64,000 nucleotides of DNA from Paragordius varius (Eukaryota; Nematomorpha). The notes under the pieces are model-generated. The model was given only the letters and a program-made list of their open reading frames with translations. It did no database searches and had not been told where the DNA came from. Both the position numbers and the translations under genes were made by a program. Shown in pieces: positions 44,673 through 57,149 of this stretch. Location: the NCBI GenBank assembly GCA_964247055.1, contig OZ176051.1:13702001-13766000 (forward strand), given 5' to 3'. Each line of letters begins with the position of its first letter. The first letter of the stretch is position 1.

Positions 44673-47600
44673 TTAATATAAGATTAGGGCTGATTGTAAA
44701 AAGCCCAATATATTCTATTAAAAAATAATGACATATAATTTTTATATTACCAATAATGCAAGAATTCATCAGGTTGACTAGAAAGGCACCGAAAAGTCCC
44801 TTAAGGGCAATTTTACTGATGTCAGAACGTTTGGAAGGGGCTAAATGACTCAATGTTCCGAATTGGCAACCGATTGAACCAAAATTTGTAAATCCACATA
44901 AGGCATAAGTTGTAATCACCAAAGCTCTGGGCTATTTTTATAAATAAACATTAATGTTTGTAATTTAAGAATCAAAAGTTAAAATGCTTTATATATTACT
45001 GAGAATTGATCTCTGAACTTGTCCAAATCCACATAAGCTAAAAATTCGTTAGCAACTAATTTTTTCCCGAGCAATCGGCCGACTAGGGATAATTCTGGGA
45101 TGGGGATACCAATTAACCAAACTATGGGTAGGAATACGTACGACAAAAGACCCTATAATTAAACCATACAAATACACATTATACTTAAATAATAATTTTC
45201 TTAAAACTTAAATAAAAAATTTGTTCGTAAGTAATGTGTTCTTTACCTCAAAATTTAAGTAACCGTAACCAGCGTGCCCAAAAAACCAAGAGAACATATT
45301 ATTGAGCAATGTTAAAATGGAGATGAAGACAATCATATTAGCCAAAATACTGCCGACTAATGGAACGGCAGCCATAGCGCCATTGGAAAAGGCTTCAATA
45401 ATATTCTTTTCTGTCCTAAAAGGTTTAAACATATAATAATAAATATTTTGTAACTTGTTAAGTACCTTATATATTGTATTAGTGCATGTTTCTAAAGGTT
45501 TTTTTTAAAAAGCTGATAATTAATAATATTATGTTAAATCAACCTGCGGGCCGCATGCGACTGTCCGAGGAAAAGAAAAATTGAGAATTTACAAATAAAT
45601 AGCAAATTACATAAATAGACAATTTGAAACTCTGCTATCCAAATTTGGCAATAAATTTAATATATAATAAATAATTTATATGGTGTTTGATACTTTTACA
45701 GTTTTTTGTGTATATAAAATATTTATTCTAGCCCATATTTTTTTAATGACGCCCACCGGATTTCGAAAATGCTGCCCTCGAATTTGTGTTGAGCACCCCT
45801 AGTTCAAAGGTTGGTAGATACGGCTTGGTCAAATAGAATCTCATTCCGTTTGCCAACCCTAATTAAGGTTTGTTTTGATTTGTTTAACAGCTTCTTTCTT
45901 TATAATGCACTTTACAAAATCTTTCCTTTAATGTTGGCCAATTGGCATTTTTATTGGTCATAAGTTGATAGACTATTGTTTATTACAATGTCCATGTTTA
46001 GAATAGCACAACGTTGAAAAGGGGGATAATTGCATAATTTGATTTCATATTAATCTATTACCAGTTGGCCAACTCTTAGGTGGGTACTTCTGTTTAAAGT
46101 ATGTATTTTAAGCCTTCTTACATTATCAGATGCATAATATTTGGAAAATTAATCTATATTGTTTTATCTCTGCTTATTAATAACACACACAATAAATACC
46201 CTTTCTTGATCCCAACATTATTTTCTTCAATGACCGGATTCTCCATTTCAGGCAACAATATTTTGGACATGTAAAGCGATGCAGGAGCAGCCATTATGTT
46301 TGCATTAATGAGACTAATAGAATCTATCTAAAATTAGGTGTTAATTATATAGTGATTCAGATAATTTAAATTTTGTTTAGAGAGCTAGATCAAAATGAAA
46401 TATCTTACCCCAAAAGTTAAATAGAGTGCATAATTAGTTCCGGATATGGTGGACATTCCAGACATGACAACAGATTGCATTTCGGACAATGTGAGGTCAG
46501 CGATATAATCCTTAAAAAGCATCAGTGCTTCTACCTTTATTCGAATAAATATGAGTTTTCGGTTTATTGGGATTAAATTAGTATGAAACATTTAAATATA
46601 TGACAAGACAATATATATTTAATTTTAAGAGAGTATTCTATATATGCTTACTTGCCCGAGAAATATGTTGCTGATAGCACAAAGAGACTCGATTTTAGAG
46701 GTTTGCATAGAGTATCTGAAAATGAAGGATCCATGTTTAATGACCCATTCTAATATTCCCAAATACAGGGCTACGGATATTAGTGCACTCAAGAAAATTA
46801 CAACTGGCATCGCCTGCATAAGATATTCAAAAAATTGTAAAAAATATATATATATATAATGCGACAACTTTTATAATAATTATTTTTTTGGATAAAGGGG
46901 AGGATGGGCTATAAACAAAACCAAAGTATGTCAAAATAAGTGAACGCGTGAAAAAACTGCTATAGGTTAAATTATAAAAAAACCAGTAAACTAAAAAATC
47001 ATTTGTATGTGTTTTATAGGACCTAAGAAAAATTCCATTGTGTTTATTTTTATATTAATTGCCATCTAAAAGGATCAACGCAAGACATATCGTATAAATT
47101 CTTAATTTAATTTAAAACCTCTGTTTTTTACCCTTTTACACACTTGTTATTTCTGATTCCTTTAGTATACCCTTTTTTACCTGCCCAGAATTTATTTATA
47201 TAGGATTTTATATTTAAAACATAAATATATGAAAATTTAGACCTCCAAAGGATAAATAAATGCTTAACAAACTATTTTATCGAAGAAAATGAAGGCAAAA
47301 TTTAAAAGAGTTAAGTTGATATGAGGGCATGGACTCTGAAAAGTGTGCCAATTAAAATATTAAAAATATTCGTATTTATCTATCTATAAGTGCACAAAAT
47401 CATGATAAAATATATGTAATGAATGCATTATGTTGCTTTTGGTTTGGGCCTTACGGATCAATTTAAAAAAAATCTCCGCTTGTGTGGTAATTGCTACACA
47501 TCAGAAAATCGTAAAATATGCACACATTATAAATTTTTTGGTGAAAGTTAACGCTTCATTCCAAAAAGTAACATCAAAATATATCACAAACACTATTTGA

Positions 47601-50600
47601 TAAACAAAACAATTATTTAATTTTTATTTTTGAGTGTAGGGTCCAACTTAAATTTTTGTATCCTCTAAAATGGACCATTTTTCTAAAAAACAAAATGTGA
47701 GAATTCGCGATAAATTTAAGATGTTTGTAACATCATAAAAAAATATGTTTTAAAAAATGCCACTTTGTGTAATTTTATGCAAAATTTGTTGAGGCGAACT
47801 TAATGATATTTTAAAGGTGGATGAAAACGATATAAACGGTTTAAGATAAAAAAACCATTTTTCTATATAATTCGAGGATGCCGAGTATACCCTCACTTTG
47901 ATTAAAACATTCGTTTTTCTGAAGACTTCTGTGAAATTATTTTTTTTAAAAATTTGCCGAAATTACAAAGCACTTGGTATTCTGGGGATCGCAATGTTCA
48001 GCATCTTTAAATTATATAAAAAAGGTTTTTATATAATATTTTGGAGCGTTTTGATATTATATAGCTTGAAATACGCTTCCACGAAATTAAAAAATTGGTG
48101 AACAAATTATTTATTTTTTAAAAAATAATTTGATGCCATCTAGTATATATATTAATCGCGAAACGTCGGCATTCCTGCATTTTTCTAAGAGAAGAATTAA
48201 TGGGTATTTATAATATTGGAATAAAGCATTTAGCTTTTACACAAAAAGTTATTTGGCAAAACATCCACTTCGTCATGTGGTATAATATAGCAATTACCAC
48301 AAAAGTTAATATTTTATATGACTCGTAAGGCCAAAAACCAAAAAACCATGATAATAATTTTCGTTTGCACTAAGCCTACAACAGGGCATGAAATTCCGGG
48401 GGTACATGATAAAATATCCATAGTTTGTTACATAAATGCATCAGGTTTCTGATGGTGCTCTTGGATCTTTTCAAGAAAGTTATTAACATTTTGGCATTTG
48501 TAACATAAAATGGCAAATTTTCGCACATTTGGTTAATAAAAACATTTTGGTGATGAATGCTGAATGCGTATTTTAAAAATTGAAATCACATATATTTTAA
48601 AAAGCAACAATTTTATTACATAATTATTAATATTTAAATCTAGGCTCCGAGATTTTTGTCTCTCAAATAAACTGGTTAAGTAAACGCAAAATAACATTTC
48701 GAGAATTTTAAAATATGATCATGATATCAAAAATTATTTTTATATAAAACTTTATTTTAAAACTTATTTTTAATTTTATGAACCGTTTTTATGTGTAGCA
48801 TGGTCAAAACAGTAGCAAAATACTATAAGATATTATGAAAAATATCCATCTTTAAATTCAATGATGATAAATATTTTCTCACCCAGATCGATTAACATTT
48901 TTTAAATTTTAGTCTAATATATATTATCAAATTGAAGACCGCTTCAATTAAAATTTGCAGGTAAAAAAGTTAGTTTTTATACTGTATAGAAGTGTTTATA
49001 TGATAAAAATTTAATTAGAATTATATGATTAAAAATATTTTTTTTGATGCATAAGAATTTTTTATTATATGTGCGCTAATTCTGCTCTGTTAGAATAGTA
49101 ATACCAAATTAACCTTATTATATTAACTTGTAAACCCTTAAACTAAAAGTAACATGAAAATCGCGATACATTTTTCAGTAAAAATATATTTATTTCATTG
49201 GGAAATTTTTTGGATGCATATATAATTAGGCTGTATATATTTGGTTTATATTTAATAATGACACCGATCCCCAAAACCGTTTAAAATAGAATAGTCTGGT
49301 TGTAAACTTTGATTAGTTAATATCTTGTTGTTTTTATAATTACATGAAAATATATAATAATAATTTATTAGTTAATAATGATAAGAGACGACCTTTAACT
49401 GTTAGTGTTGCAGCGTAAATCTTATATATAAATACATAATTAATATTATATATATATACATATATAAATCAGATTGTCTTCAACAGTAAATTATATATTT
49501 GTGACAATCTTCAAAAAATGAGAAAACCCCTGCAAGACATAGTGTCTCATCATTATAAAATGATTGATAAAAAGCATTCTCTTAAATATTACTTGTCAAA
49601 TAATGAACCTTTTTAACCCAAGCATAAGCTGTATAATATTTTATATTTTAGTAATATATTAATAAGTACAAATGTAAGGGAAAACCCATTAATTTACTTA
49701 TCCTGAAGGCTTAATATAATGAATATCATCCCATAATAGAATATAGCGTTTTAAAAGTTAGGCTTTTTTTTAAAGAACAACAACCAAATATATATATTTT
49801 TGAAGTCGAATATTTAAGCATTTCGTATTAATGACTATAGACTGAGAAATGTATTAGGACAATTTTTCATATTGTAATTTTTTATACATAAAATTATTTT
49901 TAATATGTCTTTTTTATAAGTATCATTGTTATGAATATTTTTGGCCACCTAAGGTAAAATAAATTATTTATATTATTAATATTTTTGCATATTTTAAATT
50001 TTTTAGGCCTTGCCAATTTCATAAACATATAGTGTCGACAATTTTATACGTACAAAATCACTATTATTATAAATATATTTACTATTTGCCTAAAATCTGA
50101 AGATATAGATTATATTTTTAGCAACAAATTAAAAGATTGATTATATATATTTTATATATATTTTTATTAGTGACATAAAAATGGGGGAGTGGCCTTTAAG
50201 GCTGTCGATGATATTAAGAGGTAGGCCTAATGGACTATATTTGTTAAGAAGTCAATGTGCCCAAATTTTAACAATTGATGAACATAGATCCAAAGTATAT
50301 TAATTAAATAAAAGGTCTTTCAATTCAATTAGTGCTTATTTGACCAATAAAACGCCATATATTATACCTTAAATGCATAATTATGATCTTTGAAATTGTC
50401 TCCGAAACAAAAGCGGGCCCCCTCATCAACGGTCGTCATGAGCTGATCCATTTTTTCCCCAATGTATTGAAAGGCTTGGCTCCCGAACCCAAGCTTATAA
50501 ACGCATTCAGCCGCAGAAATTTGAATCACAATACCAGTTATGACCGTTCTCCAGTTTATCTGTATTAAACATATAACTGATAACTCTGTTCAATAAATTA

Positions 50601-51701
50601 AGCGATAATTAATAGTTTTTTAAGCAAAAATGTCATTTACAGAATACAGTTAGGGCACCTTAAAAACTTATCTTATATCAACTTTTTTAAAAATATATAA
50701 CACAATGATCTCGTAGATTTTCGTGATTCCCTAAATGGGGATGTAAGGTTTGAGGAGCGTAGGAATAGAAAAATTAATAATTTCATACTTGTTAAATACA
50801 GATTAATTAAACCTTTTTAACGTTCCTTGAAAAAACTATGCCTAAAGCAATCATAAAGAAAAAGCCTATCATTGGTGGAGCCTTGCTTTTTGGGTTGAGA
50901 TAAACTTCGTAGCCAAGGTGAGCCATTAAAGCTAAGAAACATGGAACATAGAAGTACCTTGAATCAGGGACGTGTGAGAATAAAATAAAATATAATTATG
51001 GAATTAAAATTTCTATAAAAAATAGCTTTTACTACTTACTGTAAAGCGATTTGTATGCAATTTCGTTTCCGCCGGTCAACAGAATCTCGATCGGTAGCAA
51101 CCATCATGTCAAGAGATCGGTCGGAGTCACTTCGTTTTTGGCAAAAGCAGCGTTTAATTTTGCCACACAATCGTAGAAAATGTTTATTTTTTGTAGTTTT
51201 ATAGATGACAACAAGTGAGGTCAGTACTATAAGATCGCGACTTTTTTCAACGCTTAGGAAAAGGGCATACCCAAAGTAAGCAAAATATGCAATAATTAAA
51301 ATAGATTTTATGCAATATGATCCGTAACGTTTAAACCACCAACATGCTCGTTTAAGGCGATGAAAAATTCCCAAATCGTGTAAAATTTCGGTTTCATCAA
51401 TGTCTCCCTGTCTGTTTCTCTTAAAATTTTTTTCGTTGATGGACCCGTTGTCCTTTTTGTAGGCTAAAAAATTTGTTTCACTATCCAAATATATTTTATC
51501 GTTAAGTTCCATCCTAATATCATTTAGTTTGCGATGATGAGTTGCGTTTTTATCGTTTTTACCCATACAACAAGATTCATTCGATTTTTGAGTTGTATCT
51601 TGACCAAGGTTATTTGGTGTCATTTCCATGAATTCAGTGTTTACATTCTCATTATGAATGGGTATAGTGATATTACATTCAGAACCCCTGTTTTTCCCCA
51701 T
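44673..51701 (-). CDS. SLC28A: Concentrative nucleoside transporter (SLC28/CNT), complete, ten exons
   Basis: Ion-coupled importer of nucleosides across the plasma membrane. Exons on the minus strand: 51701-51040, 50957-50813, 50559-50368, 46813-46652, 46534-46409, 46327-46200, 45415-45247, 45152-45000, 44931-44751, 44689-44673; all phases fit; about 644 residues, the normal CNT size. Family marks: INWRTVITGIVIQ and AFQYIGE (exon 3), SNIFLGQ followed by VEAL (exons 4/5), SGMSTISGTNYALYLTFG (exon 5), SLINANIMAAP (exon 6), IEAFSNGAMAAVPLV (exon 7), the CNT signature GKKLVANEFLAY (exon 8), YALCGFTNFGSIG and NLMNSCII (exon 9). Exon 1 carries a hydrophilic N-tail of about 120 residues, then two membrane segments (IKSILIIAYFAYFGYALFL and DLIVLTSLVVIYK). 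The substrate-site stretch usually written QTEAPL reads QVEALM. Exon 10 adds only five residues; alternatively the last intron is retained and the frame runs on to a stop at 44668. Confidence 0.95.
45530..45802. mobile_element. hAT-type MITE (family M, copy e) in a transporter intron
   Basis: GC-rich core CCTGCGGGCCGCATGCGAC at the left and end GAATTTGTGTTGAGCACCCC TAG at the right, as in the other family M copies. Lies in the 784-bp intron between exons 6 and 7. Left end poorly defined. Confidence 0.6.
46814..50367. repeat. Long transporter intron filled with family Q foldback repeats
   Basis: 3.55 kb between exons 3 and 4. A full palindromic family Q element spans about 47390-48360: the left arm (ATGTTGCTTTTGGTTTGGGC, CTTACGGATC, GTGGTAATTGCTACACATC, GAAAGTTAACGCTTCATTCC) returns inverted on the right (GGAATAAAGCATTTAGCTTT, GCAATTACCACAAAAG, GACTCGTAAGGCC, AAACCATGAT). 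A second, more decayed copy begins at about 48410. The open frame 47898-48101 belongs to the repeat. No transporter exon is missing here, because exons 3 and 4 join in phase 0 with continuous homology. Confidence 0.7.
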
Positions 51702-51730
51702 AATAATTTTTTGAATAAATATATTGAATT
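51702..51730 (-). promoter_or_regulatory. Splice acceptor upstream of the transporter start codon
   Basis: Just upstream of the ATG at 51701 the minus strand reads a pyrimidine tract followed by CACAG and then AATTC (exon would begin at 51730). The 29 bases before the ATG have no stop in frame. This suggests that the start codon lies in exon 2 of the transcript and that an untranslated, or shortly coding, first exon exists further right; it was not located. Confidence 0.5.
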
Positions 51731-54700
51731 CTGTGAAAAAAAGAAGGGTTAAACTTGAAATTCAATTATTTTGTCAATACAGGATAAATTTTAAGTTGGT
51801 ATAAAAATTCGTATCTTATGTAAGTAGCAAATTATTGTGATAGGCAAGAAAGGGGAGTGTTCGCACAAAAAGTTTTTTTTTATTTAAGATCGTTGGACAA
51901 AACTTGGAGGTGTGTGTTATTTATATATGCAAAAATATAATTATTATTGTAATTGTCAACTTGTTTGTCGCGTTTTTTTTTTCTTTACTTTTTTACATAG
52001 AATATGATAAATATGTCATGATATTTTTTTACACGTTATAATGCTTAATATAAAAATTGAGGTAAATAGATTGGAATGTAGAAATAGTCCGATTCAAAAA
52101 TTTTGTTATTACTTAAAGTCACAAAAATAAAAAAATGCGTAAATAAAAAATTTATTTCAAATTATATGATAAATTTGTCTAATTAATTATAACTGTTTTT
52201 GTGACTGCTAACCATATTTTAAGCGTTTCAATATACTTAATGTCGTTTAAAACATTTGACATAAAGTATATTGTTTGCTTATTAACTTTTTTACTATTTA
52301 TTTTACTAGTTTAAAGGTAAGCATTTTTTTAACAACACTCATAGGCTTCTTTAACATAATAGCTTCTACAGAAAAGTGACTTATACCATATAAAGGCTAG
52401 GTGTATCACAGAGACACATACTCTACAATTTTAACATAGAAAAAAAAGCAGAGGTCGACACCTAATGTGATCTAACCGAATATCTAATTTAATATGTTTA
52501 GATATAAAAATAATTTCGTTTTCTATTACGGATAGTGTGGCATTTTTGGATTGGAAACGGTGATAAAGTGTGTATTATATTTTCTTTTGATCCTAAAATG
52601 GTACATAATTGTTCATAGCTGAAAACATATCAAGGTAATTCATTTCCAAAAAATTCAAAATTGATTACAAATATTTTTCCTGTTTAAAATATCAAAGCTT
52701 AATTTTTTAATATGAAAAGTCTAGGCGACATTTTGGAATCAGTTTAATTAATTGACTTTTCTTACCTTGTTAAAATTATTTTTATTGGAAAACACTTAAA
52801 GAATTCAATTTCACTTAAGAACTGCAAGGTAAAACAGTTGTTATAATCTATTTTTCAATATGATACTGTTTTAAATAAATTTTTAACCATTGATAAGGGC
52901 ATTTATATAAAAACTGTAAAAATAAAAATGGTTATTCAATGTAAACACTGCGTATTAATAAATAGTTAAAAATATATCGATATCCTAAAATTAAATTTCG
53001 TTGAAAACCGTAGATAACCGGTATAGATCGCCCCCTACAAAATACGCGTAAATCGATATCATTCATCTACAAATTTCTTACTAATAATGTCCTATTTGTT
53101 TTTATAGCTTAGATTTTATCTAAATTATTATTAGACGACAAACATATTCAATATTAGTACAACGAAAAGAACTGGATGACACTTGAAAAAATTGTATCTT
53201 CTAAGATATTTATTTTGTACACTTTTGTAGATGTAATTTGCGCATAACATTATGCTTGAAATGCTTTTTAAAGCATCTGTCATCCAATAAAATAGATGGA
53301 TTAGATCCGAAACTTATACTTAGATTTCTCTCTTTTGAAACAGTGTTGAATTGCTTAGACAGGAAAAATTATCTTTTGTAGAATGCTTTGATTTTTATTT
53401 TATTTTTACAAATATACATAGATTAGCCACAATATTAATCTTATTAATCTAACATTATCCGACGAAAATGGACGTCAAAAGATTATTGGGGTTATTTTCC
53501 ATTTAATAGCTATATTCAGGGATAAATATCAAAATAATAAATGCGGTAAAGTAATTTTAATTTTACTGTATTACCCATAAGATTCCATTTTCAGCTTGAA
53601 ATTTGAGAAATTAATTATAAAATCTCACTTTACCGCCTTTTTGGATAATTTGAGATTATGCGATAAAAGATTTAACCATATATTATTATATATTAAGTAT
53701 AAATAATTTATCGCGTGGAAAATTTTTATAATTTTTTGCAAAGGTAGCGTATAATTCAACCAAAATGACGCTTAAATAATTTTATGCATAAAACTCCCTA
53801 AATCATTAAACAGAGTCATGAATCGTAAAATATTTAAGCGATAAATATTTGAATTTTAGCTAAATTCGCTATTTCCACATTGGCGCAATTTTTTTATATA
53901 ATGCCTATATCATATTTTAAACTAATATTGTATATATCATTTTCTACACTACATATTTTCATTCAAACGCAACTTTATTCACTTAAAAATTTTTCGATTT
54001 ATATTATTCAAAGGCATTTCCATTTTCAAGAGCAACATTTGTTCCAGCAAAATTTTAATTTTTATTTTGTTTTTGGAACCTCTTGGTGTTAGATACGTAT
54101 ATGTTAATAGGCTACAATATCTGTTAGTATTATTTATCATTGATCTATCGCCTTTGTTGTATTTTTCCAAAAACTTGAACAGTTTAATTTAACAAAATTA
54201 AATAATCTTGATTAAATAATAGATAATTACCATAAAATCAGGTATTATAAAATATTCTTAAGGTCTGACTGCATTTTCCATAATTTAATAATTTTTTGAA
54301 CATACAAATGATATATGATTCTTCCATATATGATATAACAAAAATTGCATTCGAGCAAAATATTCATTAGATGTTGCATAAAAAACTATTTAAATGATAT
54401 GTTAAATTTGAAATAAATGTTATTTAGATGTTAAAATCTAGAAGGGCCAAAATATTTTTCATCTTAATGGCCGGGTATTATATAATGCCGAGCCCACAAA
54501 TATTGCACCTCTACTTGACACAGAGATATATACTCTAATTAAGTATCTAAAAATTAAATCAAAATTCTTGGCCATAAAAACCACTTTTAGTACTGTTCTT
54601 CCACTTTTGATTAGAGTTATATTAAAACTATAATTTTCGATTATCTTAATTTACGTCCAAAATGCGATATTATGTATTACTTAAAAAATTTAAATTTTCC

Positions 54701-54784
54701 GTATTATTTTCCATTTAAGATTTTGATATTTATTATAAAATTGGTTAAGAAGTTTTACGATTACAATGTGTCCAAAAATTATTC
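51731..54784. other. Upstream flank of the transporter gene
   Basis: Over 3 kb of AT-rich DNA. A small inverted-repeat unit lies at about 53541-53640 (GCGGTAAAGT...ACTTTACCGC, about 95 bp). Overlapping frames at 53880-54170 on both strands have no domain. No promoter motif or exon could be supported. Confidence 0.4.
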
Positions 54785-55865
54785 AAAAAAATTATTAACT
54801 AAAATTTTTTGATAACATACCTTATAACCAGCGAATTCATTTGCCACAAAAATTTTTAATTGTTAACGGCTTATTTTTTAAATATTGAGAGAAAATAGAG
54901 TTAAAACAGATAATAAGGATCTATAATAAAGAAAAAACTTGAGATATCAGATATTTAAAATTTATAAATAACCTAAAATCTTATAGTTAGGGTTTTTATT
55001 AAAAACTCAGATCAAAATATGTGGTCTTCATATAACATACATAAACAAAATTTTTTATGAAACTATAAGAATTTTTTATCATTTGCTACCTAAACTCACT
55101 ATTAAATCTTAACAATATTTTAGACATTAAAAAACTTATATTAAAAAATTTTGTTTATTATTTTTTCATGTCATCTGTTTATGATAATTAATTTACTGTT
55201 TTATTTTGGACATGAGCGAAAATTTTAAATATTTAATTACAAAATAGGATTTACAAGTAGTGGAATATCAACCAACAAACTTTACAGATAAATAAAAATA
55301 TTAATTTGTTTTAAAAAAAATACTTACTGGGATTTGTACGGGGTTAATATTCCCATGCTTTTAAATCCTATTTTATATAAGTTATTTATTTGTAATTTCC
55401 GCTCACGTAAGATCGCAAAATAAAACAGTTTTATATTATACACTCATAAAACAGATGGCCAAAAACTGAAAAAACAACAATTTTATTATAATATATAGTT
55501 ATTTCTACTATATATTAGACTATAGTGATTTTAGCTAGTATATAGTTAAAAAAAATTTAATATAGTTTATAAAATATGTATATTAAATATGTTAAAGGAA
55601 AAAAAGATTTTTGGTCTGATTTACAAAAAACAAAATTATATGAATTTAAAATATTTCCGATAAAATAAAAATAAATCCCAAATTTCAAGTTTTATTATTA
55701 TTCTGTTAATTATCCTTAATTTTTGCTTTTGCCCAATTTTGATTCTCTCAATATTTCAAAAACTAGTTCGTTAACAAATAAAAATTTTTGCGGCAAATGA
55801 ATTCGCTGGTAGGCTATCTCATAAGAAAAAAATTATTAAAAAAACTGACCCTCTCACACACAATA
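54785..55865. mobile_element. Foldback (long inverted repeat) element, family P, uninterrupted copy
   Basis: Two arms of about 500 bp: AACCAGCGAATTCATTTGCC with GTTAACGGC and ATATTGAGAGAAAAT on the left returns as ATTCTCTCAATATTTC, GTTCGTTAAC and GGCAAATGAATTCGCTGG on the right; nearer the centre ACATGAGCGAAAATTT mirrors AATTTCCGCTCACGT. The centre is near 55320. No coding. Same family as 27285-29725, which gives independent support for its ends. Confidence 0.75.
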
Positions 55866-55899
55866 TATATGTGTAATAGATTATATCCAAAAAATATTA

Positions 55900-56640
55900 T
55901 TGAAAAAATGCATACTTTGTTAAAAATTCAATTTTTAGCATAAACCGCATTTTATAGTATTTTGGAGTATTATGGAAATTGTATAAAAACACATTCTGCC
56001 ATTATGAAAATGGTATACTATTTTCGATCCCGCTAAAAATATTTATCACCTCGAAATTTTAATTCAATGTTCGTATTCAAATTTAATTAGTTCTGTAAAA
56101 AACACACTCAAAATCAAATATTTCGATGATGAACAAATGTTTTAATCAATATTTTAAAGTGATAATAATTACTACCATCGAATATAATAAAGTTTATAAG
56201 CCTTTTTCATGCTTCAAAATACGAACTATGCTTCAATAATTCTTCCACAACTTAAATTTTGAAGCAAAGTATGCTTTTTTGAAAAAAACTTTTTTTTATG
56301 TCATAAAAATTTAAATATCGCGCAAATTCGGATTTTTTTAAAAAACTAGCCCATTTTAGAGGGGTCCAGAAATATTAAAAATCTAAATAAATTTTTAAGT
56401 ATTTATGATAATTTAATGACATTTAATGAAGCAATTCTCTTTCAACAACAAAATATATTTAATATTATTGCGCTAATTTTGTTTTTCGATATGGACTAAT
56501 TACCACAATAGTGAAAATCGCTTTCTTAATTCACTACGAGCAAAAAGCACCATAAGAAATCCTGAGAAAGATATCTATCAGACTATAATATTTCATTAGG
56601 AAATTTTTTTACCCCACAATTCTATCAAGGTATAGCATAA
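55900..56640. repeat. Family Q foldback repeat, decayed
   Basis: The right half carries the arm in reverse: TTGTTTTTCGATATGGACTA, ATTACCACAATAGTG, CACTACGAGC, AAAAGCACCATAAGAAATCC. The left part (TTTAGCATAAACCGCATTTT, then GTATTATGGAAATTG) matches the interior of other copies. No coding. Confidence 0.55.
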
Positions 56641-57149
56641 GCGCAAATTCTTTGAATAAGAATTTAATACTTTAAACCGTTTCGCCAAATTTGCTATGAG
56701 CTAAATATTTTAAGTTCTATTTTAAATATCATATATTTGCTACATATATAAAGTTAATATATCGCATTATTTAATTTAATTCTTTTATAAATAAGATATT
56801 TGTTGATATTTACACCAACGGAATAGCCTTTATTTAAAAAACATATGAAACAAATACTTAACACTTTTCTTATCCAATCGATATTGGATTAGTGATTACG
56901 CCCCAAATGTCCCCTTAATATTTATTGACAATTTAACAATTCTGATAAAACGGAGATTTTGGATAGAATTGCATATATATAGTATATGAGATTTTATAAA
57001 AATTATAGGTTTTTTCTGCTTTTGAAAATTATTAAAAACTGAAATCTTATTCAAATATGATGTAATGGTTAACTATATAAATATAATAGTTAAAATTAAA
57101 ATTTTTATGCCTTAAATTTGACGCCAAAATGCGATATTTTAGCATTAAT

